A DNA stretch of 64,000 nucleotides. It comes from Phycisphaerae bacterium (GTDB lineage Bacteria; Planctomycetota; Phycisphaerae; UBA1845). The notes under the pieces were generated by a model, which did not search any database, was not told where the DNA came from, and saw only the letters and a list, made by a program, of their open reading frames with translations. A program made the translations under genes and the position numbers. The stretch lies in assembly GCA_029260135.1 (NCBI GenBank), contig JAJDDV010000081.1, positions 47,710-111,709 on the forward strand, written 5' to 3'. This document shows, piece after piece, positions 8,407 through 16,598 of this stretch; position 1 is the stretch's first letter; the number at the start of each line of letters is the position of its first letter.

Positions 8407-8910
8407 GTGACTGGTTTGCAGTGGCTTGACGGGTACTCGGGGCAAACAACCAACGAGCTGACGACCCTTGCAGCGACCTACCGAGCGGATTCCATTGTTC
8501 TCGCATTCGAGCAAGCGCTGGACCAGAAAGCTGACCGCGCGGGATTCGGAGGGTTATCCGTTGAAGAGCGCGTCGTCCTAGCCGTTGAGGCACTCGAACG
8601 TGAGGTCAATAATGGCGGGTACGATCAGTTCTTCGTCAACGCGTACGCAGAGCATGTGCAAGCGGTTGTCGATGGGCTACATCGCATCGGCTGTGGGGAA
8701 GTCGCGAAGCTGACCCAGGACGCCATCGATGCCTTAAGGATTGATGGGCCATGCACACGCGAAGCCATCGCGTGTGTGATCTACGAAGAAGATGAGATAC
8801 GAGAAGAAAGGCTGAGCGAGTGTGACGATCGATTCTTCGAAATGGCGGGAGACCTTTCAGGCCCGCTTCTTGAGTTCATCAAGCGTAACAGCGACAGAAT
8901 CACGCTGTAA
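8407..8910 (+). CDS. DUF4375 (DMP19-like) domain protein
   Basis: A soluble protein of 167 residues. Its centre has the DUF4375 hallmark of a helix with EREVNNGGYDQFFVNAYAE followed by acidic helices; family members are small cytosolic proteins of unknown role, named after the DNA mimic protein DMP19. The ORF track starts at a TTG (8392), but GGAGG at 8394-8398 lies eight bases before GTG 8407, so the GTG is the better start. The C-terminus is acidic, in line with the family. A DNA-mimic function is not shown for most members and is not claimed here. Confidence 0.75.
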   Translation: MTGLQWLDGYSGQTTNELTTLAATYRADSIVLAFEQALDQKADRAGFGGLSVEERVVLAVEALEREVNNGGYDQFFVNAYAEHVQAVVDGLHRIGCGEVAKLTQDAIDALRIDGPCTREAIACVIYEEDEIREERLSECDDRFFEMAGDLSGPLLEFIKRNSDRITL

Positions 8911-9211
8911 GGTCTGCTTCCGCGCAGCGCTCGTGGCCTGCCTGTGTTCCAAGAAGGCCAGCGTACACGGGCAAACAAGTTTGCCCATGCCACCCGGATT
9001 CTTGGCTGTGACCAAGCATTGGTGCTTTGTCACTGCTCAATTGATGGGTGTTCCGAGCTGTGACGCTGAAGGCGACCAAGGAGGGAGCGGTCTTGGCAAC
9101 GACGAGAACGTTCTCCGCTTCCTAACGGTCGCGGCTCGGATTGGCGGTCGCGGCTTTGATCGACCCATCCAGCCCCGCGCGACGGAGCACTGGTCCACCT
9201 ATGGGAGAGCG
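8911..9211. other. Non-coding spacer with a perfect 8-base hairpin
   Basis: About 300 bases without a supported gene; the ORF that crosses it (from 8822) is only the upstream extension of the glutaredoxin-like gene. It contains the hairpin at 8969-8986. I see nothing else in it. Confidence 0.5.
8969..8986. repeat. Perfect hairpin GGGCAAAC-aa-GTTTGCCC
   Basis: Eight-base perfect stem with a two-base loop, followed by CATGCCACCCGG. The CATG-x-CACC flank is like that after the repeats at 7031 and 52140, so it may be a diverged member of the same dispersed family. No T-run follows, so it is not a typical terminator. Confidence 0.55.
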
Positions 9212-9454
9212 ATGAAGCGCGTTACGTTTTTTACGAAGCCGGATTGCACGCTGTGCGACGGAGCGATGTTCGTGATTCGGCGGGTTCGCGCACACGTAGA
9301 TTTCGAGTTGGCGTCGGTCGACATCACTGCGGCTGGCAACGAGAAGTGGTTCGAGGCCTATCGCCACGACATCCCCGTCGTACATCTCAACGGCGAAGAG
9401 GTCTTTCGGCATCGGGTGGACGAGCGCCGACTCAGGGAGTTGCTGGAACGCTGA
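9212..9454 (+). CDS. Glutaredoxin-like small thiol protein
   Basis: An 80-residue thioredoxin-fold protein with FFTKPDCTLCDGAM at the N-terminus, giving a CxxC active site (CTLC), and the cis-Pro segment DIPVVHLNG in the middle. It matches the glutaredoxin-like family found in many bacteria, thought to handle thiol-disulfide exchange in the cytosol. The ATG at 9212 is chosen over the long upstream extension because the conserved fold begins there and GGGAG lies four bases before. It stands between two spacers, apparently as its own unit. Confidence 0.8.
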   Translation: MKRVTFFTKPDCTLCDGAMFVIRRVRAHVDFELASVDITAAGNEKWFEAYRHDIPVVHLNGEEVFRHRVDERRLRELLER

Positions 9455-9620
9455 GTGCTTCGGCTCCGTTATCGGGAACGGGTGGTTCGCTGGGCACGCA
9501 TCAGGGGCATCAGAGAGCACATTTTTCGACCTTCGCGCGAAATCGGGAGCGTAGCGGCGTTTATGAGGTGACCGGTCCGTAGAATGAAGGAACCTATATC
9601 CCAGTAACGGAGATACCGTG

Positions 9621-10397
9621 ATGAATCGTAGCCCTCGTTTGGCCGTGATCCTGGCGTTCGGAATGGTCGTCGGGTTGTGCTGCCCCGCCGTGGCCACCTT
9701 GCAGACATCTGGTGGGTCACGGGCTGGTGACGCGATCGAGCTGGACTTCCCTGGGGGGACGCTGTCGACGTACATCAACGCGATTCAGGCGGCGGCGGGC
9801 GGCGTCAACATCGTGTTGATGTCGGCAGCGGCGAGCAACATTGAATTGCCGCCGCTTCAGCTCAACGCTGTCAGCGCGGGCGACGCGCTGAAACTGATCG
9901 AGGGCGAGCACCGGGTGGATCAGCTCACGGTCGTTCGGTTAAAGACGCGCAGGATCGATGCCTCGGGGCCGGGTTTGAAACCGATATTGAGAGTCTTCGC
10001 TGAATGGCCGAGTCCTTCGAATAGCGATGTCAAGGTCTGGAGCGTGCTCGATCTCTTCTGTGACGAGATGAAACCGGAAGACGTTCTGACGGCCGTAGAG
10101 ACCGCGGTTGAGCTGCTCAACGATGACGAGAATAAGGTTCAGGTTCAGTTTCACGCGGCGACGGGGGTGCTGATCGCACGCGGTACACCGCGGCAGGTCA
10201 ATACCATCGGCGACGTGCTGAGCGAGCTGCGGGGTCACATGGTGCTCAAGGGGGTGTTCGACGGTTTGGAGCAGGCAGCGGCGGCCGCACCGTTGGAGCC
10301 GTCCAGCGCATTGGAGCAGATGCTCGGAGAGCTGAAAGAGATAAAGTCCCGACTCAAGGTACTCGAACGTCGTGATCGCAACCGCGACAGTGAGTAG
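9621..10397 (+). CDS. Exported protein with secretin-N/STN-like domains, no pore domain
   Basis: A 258-residue exported protein. Residues 1-25 are a signal peptide (LAVILAFGMVVGLCC). The next part, beginning IELDFPGGTLSTYINAIQAA and ending at VSAGDALKLIEG, has the pattern of the STN domain found at the N-terminus of secretins and TonB receptors. A later segment (FHAATGVLIARGTPRQVNTI) is like the secretin N1 repeat. There is no secretin pore; the C-terminus is a short charged helix. The ATG at 9621 has GGAG eight bases upstream. It abuts the ECF sigma gene with no gap (TAG then ATG), so the three genes to 11448 likely form one operon. A role in sensing or holding envelope proteins is inference. 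Confidence 0.65.
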   Translation: MNRSPRLAVILAFGMVVGLCCPAVATLQTSGGSRAGDAIELDFPGGTLSTYINAIQAAAGGVNIVLMSAAASNIELPPLQLNAVSAGDALKLIEGEHRVDQLTVVRLKTRRIDASGPGLKPILRVFAEWPSPSNSDVKVWSVLDLFCDEMKPEDVLTAVETAVELLNDDENKVQVQFHAATGVLIARGTPRQVNTIGDVLSELRGHMVLKGVFDGLEQAAAAAPLEPSSALEQMLGELKEIKSRLKVLERRDRNRDSE

Positions 10398-10976
10398 ATG
10401 GTCGATCCGATTCGCGAATTCCCTTGCGAGTACATGGTGTTTGAATCGATCAGCGAACTTACGTCGGCCATCGCGTCTGGGCACTCCGGTGCCCTGGCGC
10501 ATTTGTACCGCAGCCGGTTCGACGAACTGTATGCCGAGGCGCGAAGGGCGACGGGTCGCGATGAGGCGTTCTGCCTGGACGTGGTTCAGGACGCGATGAT
10601 CCGGGTGATTCGGTCGATGAAGCCGATGGACACCGAGAAGCGTCTGAGGGGTTGGCTTCGCGTCGTCGTTCAGTCTTGTGCGTATGATCAGCTTCGGCGC
10701 GATGCGCGGCGCGCCCATCGGGAGCAAGTGGCGGTTGGCGCGGTTCGGTCAGCGCGGGATGGCGATGAGCTGGGCGAGCGACTTGCGTGGCTTCGCGAGG
10801 AGATCGCGAAGCAAGACGGACCTGACGCCCGACTGCTGGTGATGCGATACCGCATGGGGTGGACGTTGCAGCGGATTGCCAACGCTGTCGGGCTCCGACC
10901 CGGTGCGGTCGATGGCCGCATACGACGGTCAACGGCCGCATTGAGTCGCCGAGCGCAGGAGACATTCGATGAATGA
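10398..10976 (+). CDS. ECF-type RNA polymerase sigma factor
   Basis: A protein of 192 residues that should direct RNA polymerase to a small regulon. Region 2 is seen in GALAHLYRSRFDELYAEARR through FCLDVVQDAMIRVIRS and LRGWLRVVVQSCAYDQLRRD; region 4 is seen near the end as RYRMGWTLQRIANAVGLRPGAVDGRIRRS, a helix-turn-helix. The ATG follows directly after the stop of the STN-like gene; an in-frame ATG at 10434 is an alternative. Its end overlaps the next gene by eight bases, which indicates translational coupling with a putative anti-sigma factor. Its signal is unknown; the flanking exported proteins suggest envelope stress. Confidence 0.85.
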   Translation: MVDPIREFPCEYMVFESISELTSAIASGHSGALAHLYRSRFDELYAEARRATGRDEAFCLDVVQDAMIRVIRSMKPMDTEKRLRGWLRVVVQSCAYDQLRRDARRAHREQVAVGAVRSARDGDELGERLAWLREEIAKQDGPDARLLVMRYRMGWTLQRIANAVGLRPGAVDGRIRRSTAALSRRAQETFDE

Positions 10977-11448
10977 TCGATCCCGTGAACCCTTGTCTTC
11001 AGCCGGCGAGTCCCGGCGCGAGGCCATGCTCGATGAGCTCGTCGAGCTGTCGGGGAAGATCCATCGACGTCGTCAAACGCGACGCCGGTATCTGGTTGCC
11101 GGAACATCGATGTGTTTGTTCGCGGTTCTGTTGTGGGCGGCGATCCCGCGTGGAACCGAACCAGAGGGATCACCGCAGATCGTGGATCAAGAGCAACCGC
11201 CGGAGGTTGACGTTCCGGACGAACCGATCGCGAACGATGGGGAGAGCGTGGTGAAGCTCGTGCATACCCGTACGGCCGTACTGGCCCGGTTCGCAAGTGA
11301 GCCCACACGGCGGATCGAACGATTGGACGATGGGAAGCTGCTGGCCGTCTTGGCGTCACTCGGGCGACCGGCGGAGTTGATTCGTGATGGCGATCGCGTG
11401 CGGCTTAGCGCGCCGGTGACGGACAAGGAACTCCACATTGAGCGGTAG
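10969..11448 (+). CDS. Single-pass membrane protein, putative anti-sigma factor
   Basis: A 159-residue protein with a cytosolic N-terminus of about 43 residues, one transmembrane helix (YLVAGTSMCLFAVLLWAAI) and an outside domain. It overlaps the end of the ECF sigma gene by eight bases. This topology and coupling are what is seen for membrane anti-sigma factors, so that role is inferred; the sequence has no zinc HxxxCxxC motif and I do not recognise a family by sequence alone. The outer domain carries several short beta-like stretches (KLLAVLASLGRPAELIRDGD). Confidence 0.6.
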   Translation: MNDRSREPLSSAGESRREAMLDELVELSGKIHRRRQTRRRYLVAGTSMCLFAVLLWAAIPRGTEPEGSPQIVDQEQPPEVDVPDEPIANDGESVVKLVHTRTAVLARFASEPTRRIERLDDGKLLAVLASLGRPAELIRDGDRVRLSAPVTDKELHIER

Positions 11449-11496
11449 GGAGTGCGCGTGCATCAAGCCCGGTCGCGAACTCGCGCACTGCACCAT

Positions 11497-12669
11497 TCAG
11501 TTGATGTATTGGAGTTTCACGCTGGTGGTTTGCGGCTTGCTGTTGCGGATGTACGTCACTTCGACACTCGTACCGGGCTTGTGGGGTTCCAGGGCATCTT
11601 TGAGATCGTTGAGCGTTTGAACGTCGCGGCCACCGATCTTGATGATGATGTCGCCGAGCGTGTGAATCATGCCGCGGCGGTTAACGGTGGTGCCTCGCAG
11701 GCCGGCCTCGTGTGCACCGGTATCGGGGCTGACGTTGGCGATCAGAATGCCGCGAATGCCCAGTCGGCGTGTCTGCCAGTCTTCGACGGCGGTGATACCC
11801 AGACCCGCGCGGCGGAATCTTCCGTAGCGGATGATTTCCGGAACGATCTCGTTGACGGTATCGACGGGGACGGCGAAACTGATTCCGGCGCTGGCGCCGG
11901 AGGGACTGGCAATTTGCGTGTTGACGCCGATCAAACGGCCTGCACTGTCGAGCAGGGGTCCACCAGAATTCCCGGGGTTGATGGCGGCGTCGGTTTGGAT
12001 CACGCCGCGGATCGCTCGCCCGGTCACCGATTCGATCTCTCGTCCCAGCGCGCTGACCACGCCTGTTGTCAACGTGTTGTCGAGCCCGAAGGGGTTTCCG
12101 ATGGCCAGGACTTTTTGCCCGACCTGGAGGTCGTTGGAAGTTCCGACGGTAATCGGTTTGATGACCTCGTCCGGCGCGTCGATCTTGATAACGGCCAGGT
12201 CTTTATCGGCATCGGCGCCGACGAAGTCAGCCGGCCAACTCGACTGATCGGCGAGTGTCACTTCGATGGCATCAGCTCCGGCGATGACATGGTAGTTGGT
12301 GACGATGTGCCCCTGATCATCCCAGATGAATCCCGAGCCGGTTCCCTGAGGGATCTCGAAGACGTTGAGGCTGAAGATCGTCCGCCGGTATTCGACGTTT
12401 GTGATATATGCGATGGAGAGTGAGGCCTTCTTGAAAACGCTGATGGTGCCACGTTCGTCGACGGGAAGATCGACGCGTGGAGCCACCTCACGCGGTTTGG
12501 CATGGGGATCGTGGAGCGGTGCAGGTTGCTGCGGACGGGCGAGCGCCCAGACGCCGAGAAAGACGAGTGCCCAAACACCGAGCGCGGTCGTCCACCGGGG
12601 GCCGCGCGGCAGCGAGCCTGACCGCCCACCGGGTCTCATCACGTCATGTTCCTTGTCGTCACCCAACAT
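11497..12669 (-). CDS. HtrA/DegP-type serine protease with PDZ domain
   Basis: A 390-residue envelope quality-control protease. A transmembrane anchor lies at about residues 27-46, followed by a Pro-rich linker, the trypsin-like domain and a C-terminal PDZ domain (about 290-385, with LRGTTVNRRGMIHTLGD as the variable loop). The full catalytic triad is present: His127 in TNYHVI, Asp157 in DLAVIKI and Ser235 in NPGNSGGPL. One PDZ domain and an uncleaved anchor fit the DegS/HhoB style rather than two-PDZ DegP. ATG 12669 has AGGG four bases before it, while the in-frame ATG at 12639 has AAGGA about ten bases before; the second would shorten the tail by ten residues. It is convergent with the sigma/anti-sigma operon, 48 bases away, so a functional link to envelope stress is attractive but inferred. 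Confidence 0.9.
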   Translation of the reverse strand: MLGDDKEHDVMRPGGRSGSLPRGPRWTTALGVWALVFLGVWALARPQQPAPLHDPHAKPREVAPRVDLPVDERGTISVFKKASLSIAYITNVEYRRTIFSLNVFEIPQGTGSGFIWDDQGHIVTNYHVIAGADAIEVTLADQSSWPADFVGADADKDLAVIKIDAPDEVIKPITVGTSNDLQVGQKVLAIGNPFGLDNTLTTGVVSALGREIESVTGRAIRGVIQTDAAINPGNSGGPLLDSAGRLIGVNTQIASPSGASAGISFAVPVDTVNEIVPEIIRYGRFRRAGLGITAVEDWQTRRLGIRGILIANVSPDTGAHEAGLRGTTVNRRGMIHTLGDIIIKIGGRDVQTLNDLKDALEPHKPGTSVEVTYIRNSKPQTTSVKLQYIN

Positions 12670-12838
12670 GGTGCCCTACGACGAAATCGGATTTCACGGA
12701 ACGCCCGTCACCGGGGGATTCGCGTTCAGTCACGCCACTATTCTAGCGCGCGGCCGGAGATCGGCCAGCCTTCATGTCGGATTTCGTGTGCTCGCCGCCT
12801 TGGGCTGGGCGACGATGCGATTCTGTCTTCGGCGATGG

Positions 12839-15800
12839 CTACTCCATTTTCCACTCGGGGATACGTCCCGGAGTCCAGGGCGCACCCGCGGCTTCCAGTT
12901 GATCTTCCAGAGCCACGAGGTCGGTCTGCACAAGTTGGCGCAGTTCCGTCAGCACCTCGGTGAACGCTTCACCGGCCCAGCGGTAGGCGTCGCGTTGAGA
13001 TTCGGTCGGCGGCGAGGTCACGCTCCACTGGCTGCCGACGACACTCTGCACGCGCCGATTGATCGAGGTGGGTACGGGCTCCATTTGCCGGCTGAGTGTT
13101 CGGTCGCCAGTGAGCTTCGTGACAATCCCTCTCAGTTTCGCGTCCAGACTGTGAACGTCGGCGAGCAAAGATGGTGGGGTCGCGGGTGTCTCCAGTATGG
13201 CCTTGCGCACGTGGTCTATGCGCGTTCTCGCTTCGCCCGTCACCCGGATCGCGCCGCGTACGGCTCGCTGCAGTCGCGCGACCTTCTTCTGGAAGGCCAT
13301 GACCTGCTCGCGATCTTCGGCGGCGAAGGTGGCGAGTTCGAGGGGAATGACCTCGAAGGACTGCGGCTCGGCCAGTTCGGTGACCTCCGCATCGACCTCT
13401 TTGGCCAGGGTGACGGTAAAGGTCCCGGGGAGCGCCAGAGGACCGACCGGCGACCAAGCCCACGGGGATGAGGGGCCTTTTGCTCTTAGAACGGTCGGCG
13501 TGGACGAAGGATAGCGGAGGTCCCAGGAAACACGGTGGATTCCCTTGTTGCGAGATCCGTCTATTCTGCGGACAACGTCACCGCCCTCGTTCCGCACGAT
13601 CAGAAGGACCTGCGGGGTCTTCTCTTCATCCTCGGCACGGAGTTCGTCGATGGTGGGGTACTTCGCCGACTTGCCGGCCTTCTTCTCGGCGCTCTTTCTC
13701 TTTTCTTTGCGTGTTTCGATCTTCTCTTTCAGGTAGTAGGTGAAGACCGCGCCGTAGGGCGGATTCGGTGCCGTATAGAAGGCCGCGCCCTGTGATCCTC
13801 GACCCGACCTGCCACCCAGCCGGTTTCGAGGGATGTAACGCAAGGCATTCTTGATGGGGAAGACGACGGTGTCGGCTTTGAGGGCTTCCTCGTCGACGCT
13901 ACGAAGCGGTGTGTAATCGTCGAGTACGTAGAAGCTTCGCCCGAAGGTGCCCAGGACGAGATCGTTCTCCCGTTTCTGGATGACGAGATCTTTGACGGCG
14001 ATCGTGGGCAGGCCGCCTTTGAGCTTGATCCACTTCTTGCCACCGTCAACGGTAAAATAAGCGCCGAACTCGGTTCCGGCGAAGAGCAGGTCGGATTTGA
14101 CGTGATCTTCGGCCATGGTGTAGACGATGTCTCGCTTGGGTAGATCTCCGCTGATGAGTTCCCACGTTTGGCCGCGGTTGGTGCTCTTGAGCAGGTAGGG
14201 TGTGAAATCGCCGTTCTTGTGATTGTCGAAGGCGGCGAAGACCGTATCGGCATCGTGCTGCGAGGACAGAAGAAGGCTGACGTAAGTCATGTCGGGCACA
14301 TGCGGAAAGACGGGAATGGTCCGCCAGTTTTCTCCGCCGTCTTCCGTGACGTGGATCAGTCCATCGTCGGTTCCGACGTAGATCAGTCCTTCCACGAGTG
14401 GTGATTCGCTCAGTGCGATCGTGTTGCCGAAGATCGACGTCGATCGGTTTTTCGAAACGGCATCGACGCTCTGAATCTTGCCCATCACTTCGAGCGCGTT
14501 GCGATCCAAACCGCGGGAGAGGTCGTCGCTGATGGCAGTCCAACGACTTCCGCGATCGTCGGATCGAAAGAGCTTCTGGGCGCCGAAGTAGAGGCGCTTG
14601 TGGTCGTGGGGGCTGATGATGAGCGGCGCATCCCAGTTCCAGCGGTAGGGGTCTTCGCCCGGCGGTTCGTGCGGTTTGATGTCGACGACTTCGCCGCTTC
14701 GGCGATCGTGACGCACCAGGCCGCCGTACTGCCATTGGCTGTAGACGATGTTGGGGTCCTGCGGATCCACCTGCGTTTTGAACCCGTCACCGCCGACGGT
14801 AACGAACCAGTCCTCGTTGGCGATACCCGCGCGACTCGTCGTCCGTGACGGACCGCCAAGCGTGTTGTTGTCCTGGGTCCCGCCGTAGATGTAGTAGAAG
14901 GGCGTGCTCTCGTCGACGCTGACGCGATAGAACTGGGTGACAGGAAGGTTGGCCTTGAAGTTCCAGTTCTGCCCACGGTCGTGGCTGTCGTAGACGCCGC
15001 CGTCGCAACCAACCAGGTGGTAATTGGTGTTCCGGGGATCAATCCAAAGGGCGTGGTCATCGACGTGTCGGTTTCGCCGAGGCGCACGCTTGAACGTCTT
15101 GCCGCCGTCTTCCGTAACGTGCATGAAAGTATCGAGCGTGTAGAGGCGATCGACCTTCTGTGGATCACAGACAATCTCGTTGTAGTACTGCGGGCTCGAC
15201 GCCAGGTACTTGTTTCGCTTCTCCCAGCTCTCGCCCCGGTTGGTGGATCGATAGAACCCGCCTTTACTCTCAGCCGCTTCGACGATCGCGTAGACCACGT
15301 CGGGATCGGCCGGTGAGACGCACATTCCGATGCGACCCTTGTCGCCACCGGGAAGCCCGCTAGAAAGCTTCCGCCAAGTCGCACCTGCATCGGTGGACTT
15401 GTAGATCGCAGACTCGGGACCGCCGTTGATCAGTGTCCAGACGCGACGCCGCCGCTGATAGGATGAGGCGTAGAGCACGTCGGGGTCTCGCGGATCGATG
15501 TGAACTTCGTTGACACCGGTGTCGTCGCTGATGTGCAGCACACGATTCCACGTGGCGCCGCCATCGGTCGTCTTGTAGAGTCCGCGATCCCCACCGGACC
15601 GCCAGAGGGGTCCCTGGGCCGCGACGTAGACCGTGTCCGAATCGCGCGGATCAACGACGATCATCCCGATGTGCTCGGACTCTTTGAGCCCGACGTTCTT
15701 CCAACTCGCACCGCCGTCGCGCGACCGGTAAACACCGTCACCGAACGACACGCTTCGCTGGCTGTTGTTTTCACCGGTTCCGACCCAAACAACGTTGGCG

Positions 15801-16141
15801 TTGTTGGGGTCCATGGTTACACAGCCAATGGAGTAGGACCCCTGGCTGTCAAAGACGGGCATCCACGTCGTTCCGGCGTTCTCAGTCTTCCACAGACCGC
15901 CGGAGCAAACGGCTGCGAAGTAGTGGGCTGGGTTGTCGGAATCGACGGCAAAATCGCAGATCCTACCGGACATCAGCGCGGGCCCGACGGAGCGCAGCTT
16001 GAGTCCCGCGAAAGTTCCAGCGGACATCGGCTTGTCCTTGCCCGATCCTCGCTTCTCGTCACCCTCCGGCTCGGCGGTGGTCCGCAGAGGCGTGGAGACT
16101 AGAAAACCGATGGTCAGCAATGGCAGCACCAGACGAGTCAT
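12839..16141 (-). CDS. Large exported Asp-box (BNR)/VPS10-sortilin-like beta-propeller protein
   Basis: An exported protein of 1100 residues. Its signal peptide is LVLPLLTIGFLVSTPLRTTA. The body is a run of beta-propeller blades carrying the Asp-box S/T-x-D-x-G-x-x-W: examples are DGGASW, DGGATW, DAGATW, NRGESW, DRGSRW, DGGENW and NRGQTW. The C-terminal part (about 790-1100) has no blades, contains a Lys/Glu-rich stretch and ends in helices. Proteins of this build are often named glycosyl hydrolase or sortilin-like, but Asp-boxes alone do not prove enzyme activity. The ORF extends 267 bases further upstream; ATG 16141 is chosen because AAAGGAAC precedes it and the signal peptide begins there. 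It probably acts in the periplasm or on the surface. It is 169 bases from the HtrA gene on the same strand. Confidence 0.85.
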   Translation of the reverse strand: MTRLVLPLLTIGFLVSTPLRTTAEPEGDEKRGSGKDKPMSAGTFAGLKLRSVGPALMSGRICDFAVDSDNPAHYFAAVCSGGLWKTENAGTTWMPVFDSQGSYSIGCVTMDPNNANVVWVGTGENNSQRSVSFGDGVYRSRDGGASWKNVGLKESEHIGMIVVDPRDSDTVYVAAQGPLWRSGGDRGLYKTTDGGATWNRVLHISDDTGVNEVHIDPRDPDVLYASSYQRRRRVWTLINGGPESAIYKSTDAGATWRKLSSGLPGGDKGRIGMCVSPADPDVVYAIVEAAESKGGFYRSTNRGESWEKRNKYLASSPQYYNEIVCDPQKVDRLYTLDTFMHVTEDGGKTFKRAPRRNRHVDDHALWIDPRNTNYHLVGCDGGVYDSHDRGQNWNFKANLPVTQFYRVSVDESTPFYYIYGGTQDNNTLGGPSRTTSRAGIANEDWFVTVGGDGFKTQVDPQDPNIVYSQWQYGGLVRHDRRSGEVVDIKPHEPPGEDPYRWNWDAPLIISPHDHKRLYFGAQKLFRSDDRGSRWTAISDDLSRGLDRNALEVMGKIQSVDAVSKNRSTSIFGNTIALSESPLVEGLIYVGTDDGLIHVTEDGGENWRTIPVFPHVPDMTYVSLLLSSQHDADTVFAAFDNHKNGDFTPYLLKSTNRGQTWELISGDLPKRDIVYTMAEDHVKSDLLFAGTEFGAYFTVDGGKKWIKLKGGLPTIAVKDLVIQKRENDLVLGTFGRSFYVLDDYTPLRSVDEEALKADTVVFPIKNALRYIPRNRLGGRSGRGSQGAAFYTAPNPPYGAVFTYYLKEKIETRKEKRKSAEKKAGKSAKYPTIDELRAEDEEKTPQVLLIVRNEGGDVVRRIDGSRNKGIHRVSWDLRYPSSTPTVLRAKGPSSPWAWSPVGPLALPGTFTVTLAKEVDAEVTELAEPQSFEVIPLELATFAAEDREQVMAFQKKVARLQRAVRGAIRVTGEARTRIDHVRKAILETPATPPSLLADVHSLDAKLRGIVTKLTGDRTLSRQMEPVPTSINRRVQSVVGSQWSVTSPPTESQRDAYRWAGEAFTEVLTELRQLVQTDLVALEDQLEAAGAPWTPGRIPEWKME

Positions 16142-16598
16142 GCGTGTTCCTTTCTTTGGGGAGACGGTCCTCCCAGGGTCTGGGGTGGGGGCGATGCACC
16201 GTCCCTGGTGAGAATATCGGACGTCCGTGGCGGAACTTGAGGAGCAATCCCCGTCCTCTGCGTGTGGCTTCGGCGACCCCCCTGCCGCTGGCCACCAACT
16301 CGGGAGGATAACGATTGGTATCACGGTTGGCAATCGCCGTCCTGCCGCAGGTATCCTCCTTCGCGACAGGTTTTGACAATTCGGAATGCCGGAGTTCGCT
16401 CGACGCACTGAATGGAGTGTGTACGACGCCCTTTTCGTGGCGAAGCGGCGATCCGACGCAACGGAGCGACTCTCTTGCCTGCAGGGTGTCGAGGCCTAGA
16501 ATGAGTGTCAGGGATAAGACGTTCGCGCCTCATAGCGGTCGGGCTGTATGGCAAGTGGTCCTTTCGTATCTTCCGGTTCGACCGCGCTGGTGAATTTG
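16142..16598. other. Divergent intergenic region of about 450 bases
   Basis: Lies between the start of the Asp-box protein (minus) and the ABC export operon (plus), so it should hold both promoters. I find no convincing -35/-10 pair, no strong hairpin and no supported small gene. Parts of three ORFs cross it, all being extensions of neighbouring genes or chance frames. Confidence 0.4.

Noticed and set aside
12365-13471. 368-residue plus-strand ORF over the HtrA and Asp-box protein genes
   Set aside because: No domain; lies over two genes with clear motifs on the minus strand.
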